Shown here in pieces: positions 19,484 through 29,024 of a stretch of 60,270 nucleotides of DNA (its first letter is position 1; every line of letters begins with the position of its first letter). Position numbers and translations under genes: made by a program. Source of the stretch: CAZIKB01 sp964539665 (GTDB lineage: Bacteria > Zhuqueibacterota > Zhuqueibacteria > Oceanimicrobiales > Oceanimicrobiaceae). The notes under the pieces are model-generated. The model was not told the origin of the DNA. It ran no database searches and was given only the letters and a program-made list of their open reading frames with translations. The stretch lies in NCBI GenBank assembly GCA_964539665.1, contig CAZIKB010000026.1:1-60270 (forward strand). Direction: 5' to 3'.

Positions 19484-19800
19484 ATGCCAAACTCCCAGAT
19501 ATTAATAGTTGAAGATGAACATAATATTGCAGCAGACTTAAAAAATAGATTGCTCGGTTTTGGATATGATGTTCCTGTGGTGCTTGTTTCCGGAGAAAAA
19601 ACTATTGAAAAATCTCAAAAAATTCACCCGGATTTGCTCTTGATGGACATTGATTTACATGGGGATATAGTTGGGATAGAATCTTGGGGCTAAATTCGAA
19701 ACCTCTTTAATTTTCCGGTGATCTATTTTTCAGTTTATTAGGACTCCACTACTCTACAGCGTGCAAAAATAACAGAACCGTATGGCTATTTAATCAAACA
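19484..19800 (+). pseudogene. Decayed receiver-domain gene with two in-frame stops
   Basis: Begins ATG CCA AAC and encodes a receiver start (ILIVEDEHNIAADL, LLMDIDLHGD). The frame is stopped by TAA at 19691-19693 and TAG at 19739-19741. Between and after the stops the same frame still encodes receiver sequence: IRNLFNFPVIYFSVY, then DSTTLQRAKITEPYGYLIK, which is the standard receiver alpha4-beta5 region. The similarity ends at about 19795, where the convergent helicase gene's stop codon lies. This is a truncated, inactivated response regulator or kinase N-terminus. The 69-codon open frame alone should not be taken as a functional gene. Confidence 0.85.
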
Positions 19801-22316
19801 CCATAAAAATCTCTCAACTCCTGAAAAACCTCCGCAGCCAAAGCTGAGACTACACGACATTCTGGCAGTGAGTTCAGAAACGTACGTCCGTATTGTTTTT
19901 GAATCACCCTTTTATCCAGAATTAAAACAGAACCGCGGTCAGACTTTCTACGAATAAGCCGGCCAAATCCTTGCCGGAATTTAATAGCCGCTTGTGGCAC
20001 GGTGTATTCCATAAATGCATTTCCCCCCATCCGCTCAATGGCCTCAATTCTGGCTTCAATAATAGGTTCACTTGGAACTTTAAATGGTAGCTTGGTGATA
20101 ATGACCGATTCTAAAGATTCCCCCTGCACATCCACTCCCTCCCAAAAACTCTCTGTTGCAAAAAGTACTGAAGTGATATCTTTCTTGAAACGTTCTAACA
20201 GACGGTGACGATTTTCCTGGCCTTGCTTGTAAACATTAAATCCCATGCTTTCGATATCTGTCTTCAAACGATTAAACATTAAATTCAAGAGACCATAAGA
20301 AGTAAATAAAACAAACGCCCGACCCTGGCTAATTCTTATGGATTGTAAAATCAAATCCGGCAGTTCTTCCACAAAACGTTTTTCTCTTGGATCCGGAATG
20401 TCCGCAGGAATAGCTACCAGCACCTGCTTTTTAAAGTCAAATGGCGCCGGCAGAGCAGCCTGAAGCATTTGTTGTTTATCGAGTAAATTCAATCCTAAAC
20501 GATTTTTTAAATATTCGAATTTTCCGGCAACAGTTAAAGTGGCTGAAGTCATTATTATATTTTTGAATTTTTTATAAACGGCCTCATTCAAAATTGTAGC
20601 AATTTCTAACGGACTTGAGCAGAGTCGGACAATTTTAATGCCTCTGTATCCTTCTTTTACTTCAATCCACCTGACATTTTCGTCGTCGGATTTGATCAGC
20701 ACAAAATCAATGGTATTAGCAGCCGCATCCAATCGTTCAGATTGCGCCAATAGATCTATGGTTAATGAATTTACAGTCGGTCCCAATTTATGCTGTATTT
20801 TTTCTACTTCCCGCAAAAAGGCTTTAAGCTTTGAGGTGAATCTGCGCATCTCCTGCAGCAACTTTTTAATCAACCCGATGATCGTATCCTGCCATTGGTT
20901 TTCCCTGAGAATCGCCGAAGTCAGGCGATACTTTATCTCACCGAATTCAGTTGCATTCTTGCGCTGCAACATGTAAAATATTTTTTCCATAGCCTCGGTC
21001 AGGTAAAAATTTAAGTCATCGACACCTGCCAGCGCCTCTTCTTGAATAAATGTTTGAATTTTCAATGATTTATCCAATGGAATACTACCTGCATACCTGG
21101 TCAATTTATTACGAAGAAATGGCAGCAATCCTTTCTCCTGGCCATCCTTTCGTCGATAAAGTTTATTTAATATTCTCAGAATTCCCAAATACGTGATGCT
21201 CACTCCGAAGTAATTGGTTGCTACTTCTTCAATATTATGTGCTTCGTCAAATATTATTCGGTCGTATGTGGGCAGCACCGCATTTTCTGAAGCGCCGTAC
21301 ACGGCTCTTACCGCCAGGTCGGAAAAAAGCAGATGGTGATTAGACACTAAAATATCCGCAGATGCCGCCTTGCGCCGAGCCCTGTAAAAGAAGCATTCAT
21401 TATAAAATTGACATTTTGTTTTCAACGAAGTATCGCTTTCCGACTGAATTTTCTCCCAGGTTGTGTATCTTGGTTCAATGTTCAGGTCGGACTTGCTGCC
21501 GTCTTTTGTAGTTTTCGACCACTCTAATAAATCTGCCAACTCCAACTTGTCTTCTTCTTCCGAAAAAAGGTTTAAATCCTGTAAGGCCTCTGCTATTTTC
21601 CGTTTGCAGGCATAATTAGATCGGCCTTTTACCAGAACCGCATTAAATTTTTGTTTCAGGATGCTTTGCAGAAACGGCAGGTCTTTGTGAATAAGCTGCT
21701 CCTGCAGATTTATGGTATTTGTTGAAACCACTACCCGTTCTTTATTATTCACAGCATAAGTGATAGCCGGTATTAAATAAGCAAGAGTTTTGCCGATGCC
21801 GGTACCCGCTTCAATTATAGCAATTCTATTCTCATTTATTCCCTGGCAAAGTAATGCCATCATTTCGATCTGCTGGGCCCGATATTCATACTTTTCCAGT
21901 TTTTTGGAAATCGGTCCATTTTCATCAATAAGCCGGCTTAACGAATCAGCATCGAGGTAGGCTGTCTTTTTTTCAGCAAACGGTTCTACAGCAACATAAA
22001 CAGCGGAAACTGCATTATTAACGATATAAAATCCAATGCCGTCGTTTCCCAGGTTGGAAGCTATTTGCGTGTCTGCTTGGGATGGGCTTAAGGTGCCACC
22101 GGGGTGATTGTGTATAACCACATCTCCTTGTCTGGCCACCTGCATCAAAGCCGGCGCTGAAGTTTCATTTCCACGAGCAAAGACTTCAACACTTGCCACC
22201 AATCGTTCACTGTTGACATGACCCACAAGAAACACTTCATTGCCTTCCGCTTCCTGAATGAAATTTCGTGTTGAGTTAATGGCTTCGTCTGAAAAATATT
22301 TTTTTAATTTTGACAT
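19794..22316 (-). CDS. DinG/XPD-family helicase with N-terminal JAMM (RadC-like) domain
   Basis: An 840-residue fusion. Residues about 1-120 form a JAB/JAMM domain: glutamate in NEVFLVG, then HNHPGGTLSPSQAD, which fits HxH-x7-SxxD. From about 130 on it is a superfamily 2 DinG-like helicase: Walker A in EAGTGIGKT, cysteines flanking the iron-sulfur region (YACKRK, TKCQFYNECFF), DEAH box (IIFDEAHN), and motif VI-like RQGFGRLIRR near the C-terminus. DinG helicases unwind damaged or structured DNA. In Firmicutes the N-terminal partner is usually a DnaQ exonuclease; here a metalloprotease-fold domain takes that place. The gene is convergent with the decayed receiver. Confidence 0.9.
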   Translation of the reverse strand: MSKLKKYFSDEAINSTRNFIQEAEGNEVFLVGHVNSERLVASVEVFARGNETSAPALMQVARQGDVVIHNHPGGTLSPSQADTQIASNLGNDGIGFYIVNNAVSAVYVAVEPFAEKKTAYLDADSLSRLIDENGPISKKLEKYEYRAQQIEMMALLCQGINENRIAIIEAGTGIGKTLAYLIPAITYAVNNKERVVVSTNTINLQEQLIHKDLPFLQSILKQKFNAVLVKGRSNYACKRKIAEALQDLNLFSEEEDKLELADLLEWSKTTKDGSKSDLNIEPRYTTWEKIQSESDTSLKTKCQFYNECFFYRARRKAASADILVSNHHLLFSDLAVRAVYGASENAVLPTYDRIIFDEAHNIEEVATNYFGVSITYLGILRILNKLYRRKDGQEKGLLPFLRNKLTRYAGSIPLDKSLKIQTFIQEEALAGVDDLNFYLTEAMEKIFYMLQRKNATEFGEIKYRLTSAILRENQWQDTIIGLIKKLLQEMRRFTSKLKAFLREVEKIQHKLGPTVNSLTIDLLAQSERLDAAANTIDFVLIKSDDENVRWIEVKEGYRGIKIVRLCSSPLEIATILNEAVYKKFKNIIMTSATLTVAGKFEYLKNRLGLNLLDKQQMLQAALPAPFDFKKQVLVAIPADIPDPREKRFVEELPDLILQSIRISQGRAFVLFTSYGLLNLMFNRLKTDIESMGFNVYKQGQENRHRLLERFKKDITSVLFATESFWEGVDVQGESLESVIITKLPFKVPSEPIIEARIEAIERMGGNAFMEYTVPQAAIKFRQGFGRLIRRKSDRGSVLILDKRVIQKQYGRTFLNSLPECRVVSALAAEVFQELRDFYGV

Positions 22317-22415
22317 AGCTTTTCGGCTGTGGCTTGACGCTTATTAAACCACTAAGGTTTAGTAAACGTGTGGTGTGTAATTTTATTTTCCCCGTAGAAA
22401 ACTACATAGACCAAT

Positions 22416-23375
22416 TCAAAATAACGATAATTGTTTTATTTTTTTAAGAGGTTCCGCATCAAATCCAAGTTGTCTTAAATAATGTGGGAATTCTTCAAAT
22501 CCATGGGTTGTAAATATCTTTTTTGGATTCACTCTTTTTGCATATTCAATTAAACCGTCAAAATCAGCATGGTCGCTAAACGGCAGCGCCTCATCAACTC
22601 CCCGGCGGTACTTTGTGCCAGCATGCACGGCCCATCCTGTGAGAAATACGGTCCTCCTATTCGGTATGTTTTTTACCATGCGATTTTTTATGGCGCTTGG
22701 TGGCACTACCAAAACTTTTCCATCTAATTCAGCTTTATTAAATTTTGACCAGATGCCAAAGTTAATTCCAAATTCTTCGTAGATTTTGGCCAATACTGCA
22801 ACAGAGCCATGTACACTCAGTTCAAATCCAGCGTCACCCAATATCTTCATCGCCTCCTGTGCTTTACCCAGGGCATAACCACTCACTACCGGTACGGCAT
22901 TTTGCTTGAATGTGTTATTCACAAAACTTATAAGCTGGTCCGCAACAATTTTCCTTTTGGGAAACCGATAAACTGGTTTTCCAAATGTACATTCCATTAT
23001 TAAAATATCACTTTCTGGAATCTCGATAGGCTCCGCGGTCGCACTTTCATCCAGATTAAAATCACCCGAATAAAGAAGTGTCTGACCGTCCTTTTCCACG
23101 AAAACCTGCGCTGAACCTAAAATATGCCCTGCCGGGAACAGCGTGATTGTGCATCCATCAATTTCATAGGGTTTTTTGAATGTTAGACAAGTCGATTTGC
23201 TCTTGCCAATTCGTTGGTTCAGAAAACGAATAGTTTTATCGGTGGCAAGGCTTTTAGTGTGTTTGACAGCATGGTCCATGTGGCTGTGCGAAACGCAACA
23301 GAGTCCCACCGATTTCTGAGCGTCCAGCCAAAGGTCGGTACCGTTTATTTTAATACCCTTGTCGTATTGAAACAT
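22416..23375 (-). CDS. MBL-fold exonuclease / RNA-processing-like hydrolase
   Basis: A 319-residue metallo-beta-lactamase-fold protein with the HSHMDH metal motif near residue 32, a second histidine in FPAGHILGSAQV, aspartate in LYSGDFNL, and C-terminal histidines in SDHADF and FTTHGFEEFP. The order matches beta-CASP-like or ligase-associated DNA-damage exonucleases, in which the same motifs define the nuclease site. The usual ATP-dependent ligase partner is not next to it. It lies 100 bases upstream of the DinG-like helicase in the same orientation, so DNA repair is the most likely role, but RNA processing cannot be excluded. Confidence 0.8.
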   Translation of the reverse strand: MFQYDKGIKINGTDLWLDAQKSVGLCCVSHSHMDHAVKHTKSLATDKTIRFLNQRIGKSKSTCLTFKKPYEIDGCTITLFPAGHILGSAQVFVEKDGQTLLYSGDFNLDESATAEPIEIPESDILIMECTFGKPVYRFPKRKIVADQLISFVNNTFKQNAVPVVSGYALGKAQEAMKILGDAGFELSVHGSVAVLAKIYEEFGINFGIWSKFNKAELDGKVLVVPPSAIKNRMVKNIPNRRTVFLTGWAVHAGTKYRRGVDEALPFSDHADFDGLIEYAKRVNPKKIFTTHGFEEFPHYLRQLGFDAEPLKKIKQLSLF

Positions 23376-23734
23376 AACATCAAAAATTGTTAAATAAAGT
23401 TTTCATTTCTGATGTGAATATACTGTTCTGAAGGTAAAAGTGCAAGATGTATTGAGTGAAAGATTTGGGGCAACTCGGTTGTGTTTGAACGAAAATATTC
23501 CACACTTTCATTTCGGCTGAAAGGAGAAATCTGAAACTACTATATTTTCAGAAAGGAAGATTTCTAGACCCGAACGCATTTGCATTGGCGTCAACTTAAA
23601 ACACTACGATTGCCAACGCCTTTCCGAGAGTGAAGTCAACAAGTCTAAATCAGGCACAGCACAGATTTCTCGACTCCATTTCGTTCCTCTCTAAATAACA
23701 TATTATAGTTGTTTTCATCCAAAAGCGAAAAATA
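23376..23734. other. Non-coding gap containing a nested hairpin
   Basis: No gene seen. At 23525-23565 AGAAATCT pairs with AGATTTCT, with inner CTGAAA and TTTCAG also complementary, so a bulged stem-loop is possible. It lacks a T-run, so it is not a clear terminator. Confidence 0.4.
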
Positions 23735-24970
23735 TTAGAGTCTGGTTTGGTCTTCTGGCTCGTTCAACAATTCGTCAATTTTATTACGTAAATTAACACC
23801 ATGCAAATCTTTATACCTGATAATTCCTTTACGGTCTAACAGGTAATTTTTGGGAACAGCTTGAACCTGGTAAAGTTCCACTACTGACATATCCCAACCT
23901 CTGCCATCAGACACCTGCGGCCAATTGATTTTATTGGTTTTTAAATAATCGAGAAGCACAGCCGGATTAGAATCAAGATTCAAGCCAATAATTTCAAATC
24001 CTCTGGATTGGTATCGATTATATATTCGCTGTAAATATGTCCGCTCATTTTCCCATGGTTTACACCAGGTGGCCCAAAAATCTAATAATACCACTTTATT
24101 TTTGTATCCGTTCAAATCAATGGTTTCATCTGCAACTGAAGTTGTGCGAAATAATGGCGCCTCTACACCGCTTTCAAGAGCAACTTTTGGCATAACCACT
24201 GAATCTGAAATCACCAGTGTTATGACATCTCCCGCCGGTGAGATGTTTTTAGTTCGATAGGTAATTCCATTTACATTAAATGGTGAAGTTAGCAAAAAAT
24301 ATTCCGGGGAATCGGGATGACCATTTAAAATACCGTCACCATTGATATCTATAATAATAGCGCCCTTCTCAGAAACATTAAAAAGTCCGTTGAGATCATC
24401 ATCAATAATGGCCATTTTGTACGCAGTGTCTTTTAACGAAATAAAGCCTTCGCGGTAGCCGTTTCGAAAAGCCACAATTGAATTTTGATGACGAATTTTA
24501 TAACGGTAAAACTTCACTGGATAAGGGACTGCCGCTCTACTGTTGCTGTCTTTATAATAGATGTCTATCAATTCTTCCTTTGACCAATACTCCTTTTTAT
24601 CTTCATCCCAAAATGGATCGCTATCATCGGTTAAATCTTCGTTATTATTTTTGTCAATGTATAAATAGCTAAAACCATCTTTAAGTGATTCATCGAGAGC
24701 TAAAGTTATTAGCGAATCACTACTATTACCCAAAACCAGGGTGCCAAACACAGGTTGAGGAGATTTAAATTCAGGCAGTACTAACTTAGCTTCATCTGGA
24801 GTGTTGGTCAAGATCACCTGCTTTGGATAGTAATACTTCACAATAGCCATGGCGTCAGATTCCATTGCTAATTCAGCCGTATATTCATTTCGGTCAATTC
24901 GGCTCAGCCAGGAGAATAATACCAGGCCAATCAGCACAAATAGAAAAACCGGTGGTAAGAACTTTTTCAT
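23735..24970 (-). CDS. TlpA-like thioredoxin-fold exported protein lacking the second active-site cysteine
   Basis: A 411-residue protein. A hydrophobic N-terminal segment (about 5-20) acts as signal or anchor. The middle part has aspartate-rich loops (DKNNNEDLTDD, DDDLNGLFN, DINGDGILNG) resembling calcium-binding EF-hand or dockerin-type loops. The C-terminal 140 residues are a TlpA/ResA-type thioredoxin domain (FWATWCKPW, GFEIIGLNLDS, VPKNYLLDRKGIIRY). The standard WCxPC site reads WCKPW: a TGG codon stands where cysteine (TGT or TGC) is expected. A cis-proline loop is kept (AVPKN). It probably cannot perform dithiol exchange and may act through one cysteine or only bind substrate. It is a single gene without a coupled neighbour. 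Confidence 0.82.
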   Translation of the reverse strand: MKKFLPPVFLFVLIGLVLFSWLSRIDRNEYTAELAMESDAMAIVKYYYPKQVILTNTPDEAKLVLPEFKSPQPVFGTLVLGNSSDSLITLALDESLKDGFSYLYIDKNNNEDLTDDSDPFWDEDKKEYWSKEELIDIYYKDSNSRAAVPYPVKFYRYKIRHQNSIVAFRNGYREGFISLKDTAYKMAIIDDDLNGLFNVSEKGAIIIDINGDGILNGHPDSPEYFLLTSPFNVNGITYRTKNISPAGDVITLVISDSVVMPKVALESGVEAPLFRTTSVADETIDLNGYKNKVVLLDFWATWCKPWENERTYLQRIYNRYQSRGFEIIGLNLDSNPAVLLDYLKTNKINWPQVSDGRGWDMSVVELYQVQAVPKNYLLDRKGIIRYKDLHGVNLRNKIDELLNEPEDQTRL

Positions 24971-25040
24971 TTTACCTCTGCATTTTGGTGATTGATGGCA
25001 TTTGTGATTTTCGATTTAATTGAATTTCTGTTGTCATTGG

Positions 25041-25279
25041 TCACTTAAATAGTAACACATCAGGACGCTTTTTAATTATATCGGCAAGTGGACTTCTACT
25101 CTTCACGATGGTTCCTAAAAATGGTTTCGCAGAATCCAGAATTGTTTTAACCGTATTTTGAAATTGTTCAGAAAACAGCTCCATTTTGACGATTTCGTCA
25201 ACGATAATTAAATCATCTTCAGCAAGCGCCCGTTCCAATTCCCGAACGCCAATCTCTTCCAACTCGGCAATGTTAAGTC
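25041..25279 (-). pseudogene. C-terminal fragment of THEP1-type nucleoside-triphosphatase
   Basis: The frame encodes LNIAELEEIGVRELERAL, then LIIVDEIVKMELFSEQF (Walker B region of THEP1 NTPases) and the FLGTIVKSRSP segment, ending at 25041. This corresponds to roughly the last 80 residues of a family of about 175. The P-loop half is missing. Upstream the same frame runs to a stop and the DNA instead matches the start of a uvrA-like gene in another frame. A possible TTG start at 25262 lacks a ribosome site. I regard it as a remnant. Confidence 0.75.
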
Positions 25280-25339
25280 CAGGTTGAGGTTTTTGAGATT
25301 GTGGATGCTAACGCCGCGGAGTGAGATTGAATCGGTCAT
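25280..25339 (-). pseudogene. First codons of a uvrA-like gene, fused to the THEP1 remnant
   Basis: From ATG at 25339 the frame reads MTDSISLRGVSIHNLKNLNL, which matches the conserved beginning of UvrA-family excinuclease ATPases. It then loses similarity at about 25280, before the Walker A motif. The junction with the THEP1 frame points to a deletion that removed most of both genes. Confidence 0.6.
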
Positions 25340-26368
25340 GAATTAGTCACGCTGATACTGTTACTTATTCAAAATGGGTAGTTGGAACGGTCAATTCTTT
25401 GTATTTTCTTTTCCCTTCAATAATTTCCTGGCAAGTTGTTTCATACTATTTGAAATTTCTGCTCGAAAATATTTCTCAAAACAATTTATACATGCTAAGG
25501 ATGGAACTTTTTAAAAACAATTAACCTGTCGCCCCACCAAAAACTATAAACAATAATATTATGGTTAATATCATCACCTTTAAAAAAATAGCATTTATTC
25601 ATTCTTGTTCTCCTGTTTTCTACATTTAGTTGGAGTAATCTGCTTAGGTAAAGTTGGGATATAACAAATTCATATTATCAAATTATTTTTAAATTTATCT
25701 TATTTAACACATTTTGAAAAATTATGGATTTCTTTTTTAATATAACAATGCTAAATTAAATAGCAAAATGAAAAAGAAATGAAGATAGTGGCTAAAAAAA
25801 TCTTAGTATAATCGATTAAAGATGGGCCATTCGGCAATCTTTGATTCTTTTCTATTGAATGGATGCATTGTATAGGTTTATTTTACACAAAATAAATTTT
25901 ATAAAAAATACACCTGACAAATAAATCCTCATGTCAGTCTGTTAGACAAATTATGTTATGTTTTTTAACTAATAAAATTTAAACACTGGGTAAGAAACTT
26001 TAATTCCGCACATTAATACAATCTTATCTATTAATATAAAAATTAGTTTAAACAGAATTTTGCACAATATAACAATGTTGTTTAATTCAATTTTTATACG
26101 CAAAATGTGTTTAGATTATGATTTAAGTTAGTGTTTTAAAATAAATATTACATTTACTAATCACTTAAACATTTTTATTTACTGAAATTACTTTCACCTC
26201 TTTATACAACATATTTCAACAAGTGAACTTTAGTTATAAATATCATTAATTTATTACAATTATTCAAGATAACTATTAAAAGTTCCGAATTATAATAAGT
26301 AACATATGTTGTATTCAAGACATATAATTTTTTAAAACAAATATCTTAATTTTAATTTTGGTTTAAGA
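25340..26368. other. About 1 kb of very AT-rich non-coding DNA
   Basis: No gene with credible codon usage was found on either strand. Runs of A and T dominate. This starts the low-GC island that extends to about 33.06 kb. Promoters for the STAS gene at 26369 probably lie at the right end. Confidence 0.5.
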
Positions 26369-26749
26369 ATGCAAATATTAGTACAAAAAGCTGACTCAAA
26401 AAAAGATATTATTATAATCAAAATAACAGGCGATATTGATACATCTACAATTTATGAAATTGAGACTACATTTGCAGAAATCATAGAATCCAGATGCTAT
26501 AAAATTATCGTTGATTTGGAGGAAGTGATCTACATTAGTAGTGCTGGGTGGAGCATTTTTTTGAATTATATCAAAGAGATTCGCCAAAAAGGGGGTGATC
26601 TAAAACTTATTGGTATGAAATCCTTTGTGTATAAGGTGTTCAAACTTTTAGAACTCTCTTATATTTTAAAGGATTACAATACCTTAGAAAATGCCATCAG
26701 TGATTTTAATTTGTTTAGTGATGAAACTCGGATGGAAAGATTGGGGTGA
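26369..26749 (+). CDS. STAS-domain protein (anti-sigma-factor antagonist-like)
   Basis: A 126-residue STAS domain: strand IIIIKITGDID, the helix, KIIVDLEEVIYISSAGW with Ser58 at the usual phosphorylation position, then DLKLIGM and VYKVFKLLEL. STAS antagonists are phosphorylated by RsbW-type kinases and dephosphorylated by PP2C phosphatases. No RsbW-like kinase is encoded nearby, but an RsbU-like phosphatase lies at 53.5-54.7 kb. Tryptophan follows the SSAG glycine, where leucine is usual. It is a clear paralogue of the STAS gene at 32698. Its last 35 bases overlap the end of the convergent gene. Confidence 0.88.
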   Translation: MQILVQKADSKKDIIIIKITGDIDTSTIYEIETTFAEIIESRCYKIIVDLEEVIYISSAGWSIFLNYIKEIRQKGGDLKLIGMKSFVYKVFKLLELSYILKDYNTLENAISDFNLFSDETRMERLG

Positions 26750-29024
26750 CTAATTTCATCTCTGCATCATTTTTGTGTCCTAGTATAATATTCCTCTCCT
26801 CTTGGGACAGATACTTGTCTCGAAGTGCACGATTAAAACTTGCTAAAGCTTCTTCAACCAAATGTTTTGGAAAACCCATTGATGCTGCAAGATTGAATAA
26901 AAAGTAACCTTTTGTGTCGTGAAACCGACTTATCCATCTATCATCTGGCAATGTTTTCTCAAGTTTGTCAAAAACATCCTTTGCCTTATTAAGGTAAAGG
27001 ATGTTTTTTTTCATATTATATAACGCCGTGTAATAATATGTTAAACTATTCAGAATCTGGGATTGGATATACTTATTATTATTGTCACTGAGTGACTTTT
27101 CAGCATATTGAATCGAAAGTTCATAAGAAGGGAAATCTTGTGCAAATAATTCTATTTTTTTGTTCAGTTCGCTTTTATCTTTTTCCTTAAGACTACGTTT
27201 AGTAATAGTCTGCCAAATTAAAACAGAAAATTCACGGTTGGTTCTGGGGTCGTCACTATCTAATTTAAGTGCTTTCAAACAAGCCGTAATGCCACGGAAT
27301 GGATCGAATAATGCTCTACAAAATATTGATTTTAGCAGAAGAAATTCTTTTTGATCTTCACTTCTAGTTTTCTGCAATCCTTTGTCTATTTCAAGAATAG
27401 CATATTTCCACCTTTTAAGTAAGCCGTAGATATAAGCTCTCAATAAGTGTATTTCTGAGTTTGTTGAATCACTGGCAGCAATCTCTAGAATAGATTCGCG
27501 CATTTGATTTTCAATATGTTCTTCGTGACTGTGAGCTTCGATAAATGGTCTTGCAAGTTCAATCACAGGCTCCTGAGTGAAACAGATTTCAGCAGGCATT
27601 TCACAATTCAATGGCTCCAAAAGGAGCTTCATTTTGCTTATGCTTTTTTCCCCACGAGTTAAATTAATCAGATTATTGATATTCTTCTTTGATGGTAAAC
27701 TAAGTAAGCTTTGTATATTTTCGATACTATTTCCTAATTTTATTAACAATTTTTTGTCTTCATCTTTGAGGCGTCGCTGAACCAATCTGTTATGTTTCAG
27801 AATCTGATTAAAAACATTGACCAAGTTTAACTCATCAATAGATACTCTTTTTCTAGCAGAAGTCACAATTCTTTCAGCATCAATTCCATATTCAACCATC
27901 GCAAGATTAATGTTTTCTCTATTACTTATAATATCAGTTAATTCGTCCAATGCATTTGAAACACTTGGCCACAAAGGCTTAATATTTGAATATTGACCCA
28001 GTTGCCTGTTAATGCTCCCTTTATGTAAATTCAAAAAATTATTTATGATTTTTTTAGACCTTTTGATTTTGTTTCGAGCTTCAATTATGTTGAATCCATT
28101 GTGCCGAATAAATGTCAAAAAATAATCAAGATCTCTAACTAAAGGTACATATTTTTCTTTTTCTAGAAGTTTCAACGAAATATTGTAGTGTAAAGTCCTG
28201 TTTAAGATTTTATCTCTCGATATAAGAAACAATATTTCCTTTTCCCTGTTAATTATTTTGTTAATTTTTGCTATATAGGCACAAGTTAACGAATCAATAT
28301 ATTTTGAAAAAGGATTCTGGTCAAAACTTCTAACCAAATTACTATACCACTTAGTACTGTCTTTTTTAATTTCATCAAAATCCAAATCAATCTCTGGCTT
28401 CCAATCAAATAAATTTGTGATATTATTATTTGACATCAATTCCTTTACTGTATCTGTAACCTTTTTGGCTCTATTAGGACTCATAAGAAATAAATAGAGG
28501 TGCCTAAACTCTGACTTGGCAAATTCAATTAACTCAGTTCTATCTTTCTCACTCATTTCCGAAATGTCAGATTTAGTCAATAGTCGTTTTAATGATTTAT
28601 GAGTATTGAAGTAAGTATGAATCTTGTTATGTATTTTATTTTCAATAATATCACGATACGAGAAAACAGTCTTTATAGCTTTACATCTTATTAATTCTAT
28701 ATGATTTGATAGTTCTACAGCATACGGCGGTAAGAGTACTAAATTGGACAGATGTTCAAAAATAAAAGTCAATACTGTTTGCTCGCGAATAAGTGTTTCT
28801 TCATCATCTTCGTTCGGTATCCTTTTCACACCAAATACAGTCTCATCACCAATATAAGAAAATGGATGTAAGAAACTATGAATTTCAGAAAAATCAACAG
28901 CATAATAAACTTTCCAACCATTTTCTTTTAAGATTAAATCATTCTCAAGTAACGTTAAGCTTGCTTCTGAATAACGAGCAAAATTTTGAAATTGAGCAAT
29001 CAATTTTATATTATCATTTTCCAT
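26715..29024 (-). CDS. Large protein of unknown family: predicted PIN-like N-terminus and TPR-like C-terminus
   Basis: A 769-residue protein I do not recognise as a whole. The N-terminal part has the layout of a PIN-like nuclease. A strand ends in Asp44 (VYYAVDFSEIH, with Glu47). Much later come Asp244 (KYIDSLT, then an AYIAKIN helix) and Asp271 in ILFLISRDK, the order of PIN-fold acidic residues around a large helical insert. The middle (about 280-480) is helical. From about residue 515 helix pairs resemble TPR repeats (LRAYIYGLLKRWKYAILEIDKG, and CLKALKLDSDDPRTNREF). It is the last and largest gene of the four-gene - strand cluster, and its tail overlaps the convergent STAS gene by 35 bases. 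The nuclease role is inference. Confidence 0.75.
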   Translation of the reverse strand: MENDNIKLIAQFQNFARYSEASLTLLENDLILKENGWKVYYAVDFSEIHSFLHPFSYIGDETVFGVKRIPNEDDEETLIREQTVLTFIFEHLSNLVLLPPYAVELSNHIELIRCKAIKTVFSYRDIIENKIHNKIHTYFNTHKSLKRLLTKSDISEMSEKDRTELIEFAKSEFRHLYLFLMSPNRAKKVTDTVKELMSNNNITNLFDWKPEIDLDFDEIKKDSTKWYSNLVRSFDQNPFSKYIDSLTCAYIAKINKIINREKEILFLISRDKILNRTLHYNISLKLLEKEKYVPLVRDLDYFLTFIRHNGFNIIEARNKIKRSKKIINNFLNLHKGSINRQLGQYSNIKPLWPSVSNALDELTDIISNRENINLAMVEYGIDAERIVTSARKRVSIDELNLVNVFNQILKHNRLVQRRLKDEDKKLLIKLGNSIENIQSLLSLPSKKNINNLINLTRGEKSISKMKLLLEPLNCEMPAEICFTQEPVIELARPFIEAHSHEEHIENQMRESILEIAASDSTNSEIHLLRAYIYGLLKRWKYAILEIDKGLQKTRSEDQKEFLLLKSIFCRALFDPFRGITACLKALKLDSDDPRTNREFSVLIWQTITKRSLKEKDKSELNKKIELFAQDFPSYELSIQYAEKSLSDNNNKYIQSQILNSLTYYYTALYNMKKNILYLNKAKDVFDKLEKTLPDDRWISRFHDTKGYFLFNLAASMGFPKHLVEEALASFNRALRDKYLSQEERNIILGHKNDAEMKLVTPIFPSEFHH

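Noticed and set aside
25340..26368. Possible replication or transfer origin in AT-rich DNA
   Set aside because: No DnaA boxes, iterons or neighbouring replication genes; AT-richness alone is not evidence.
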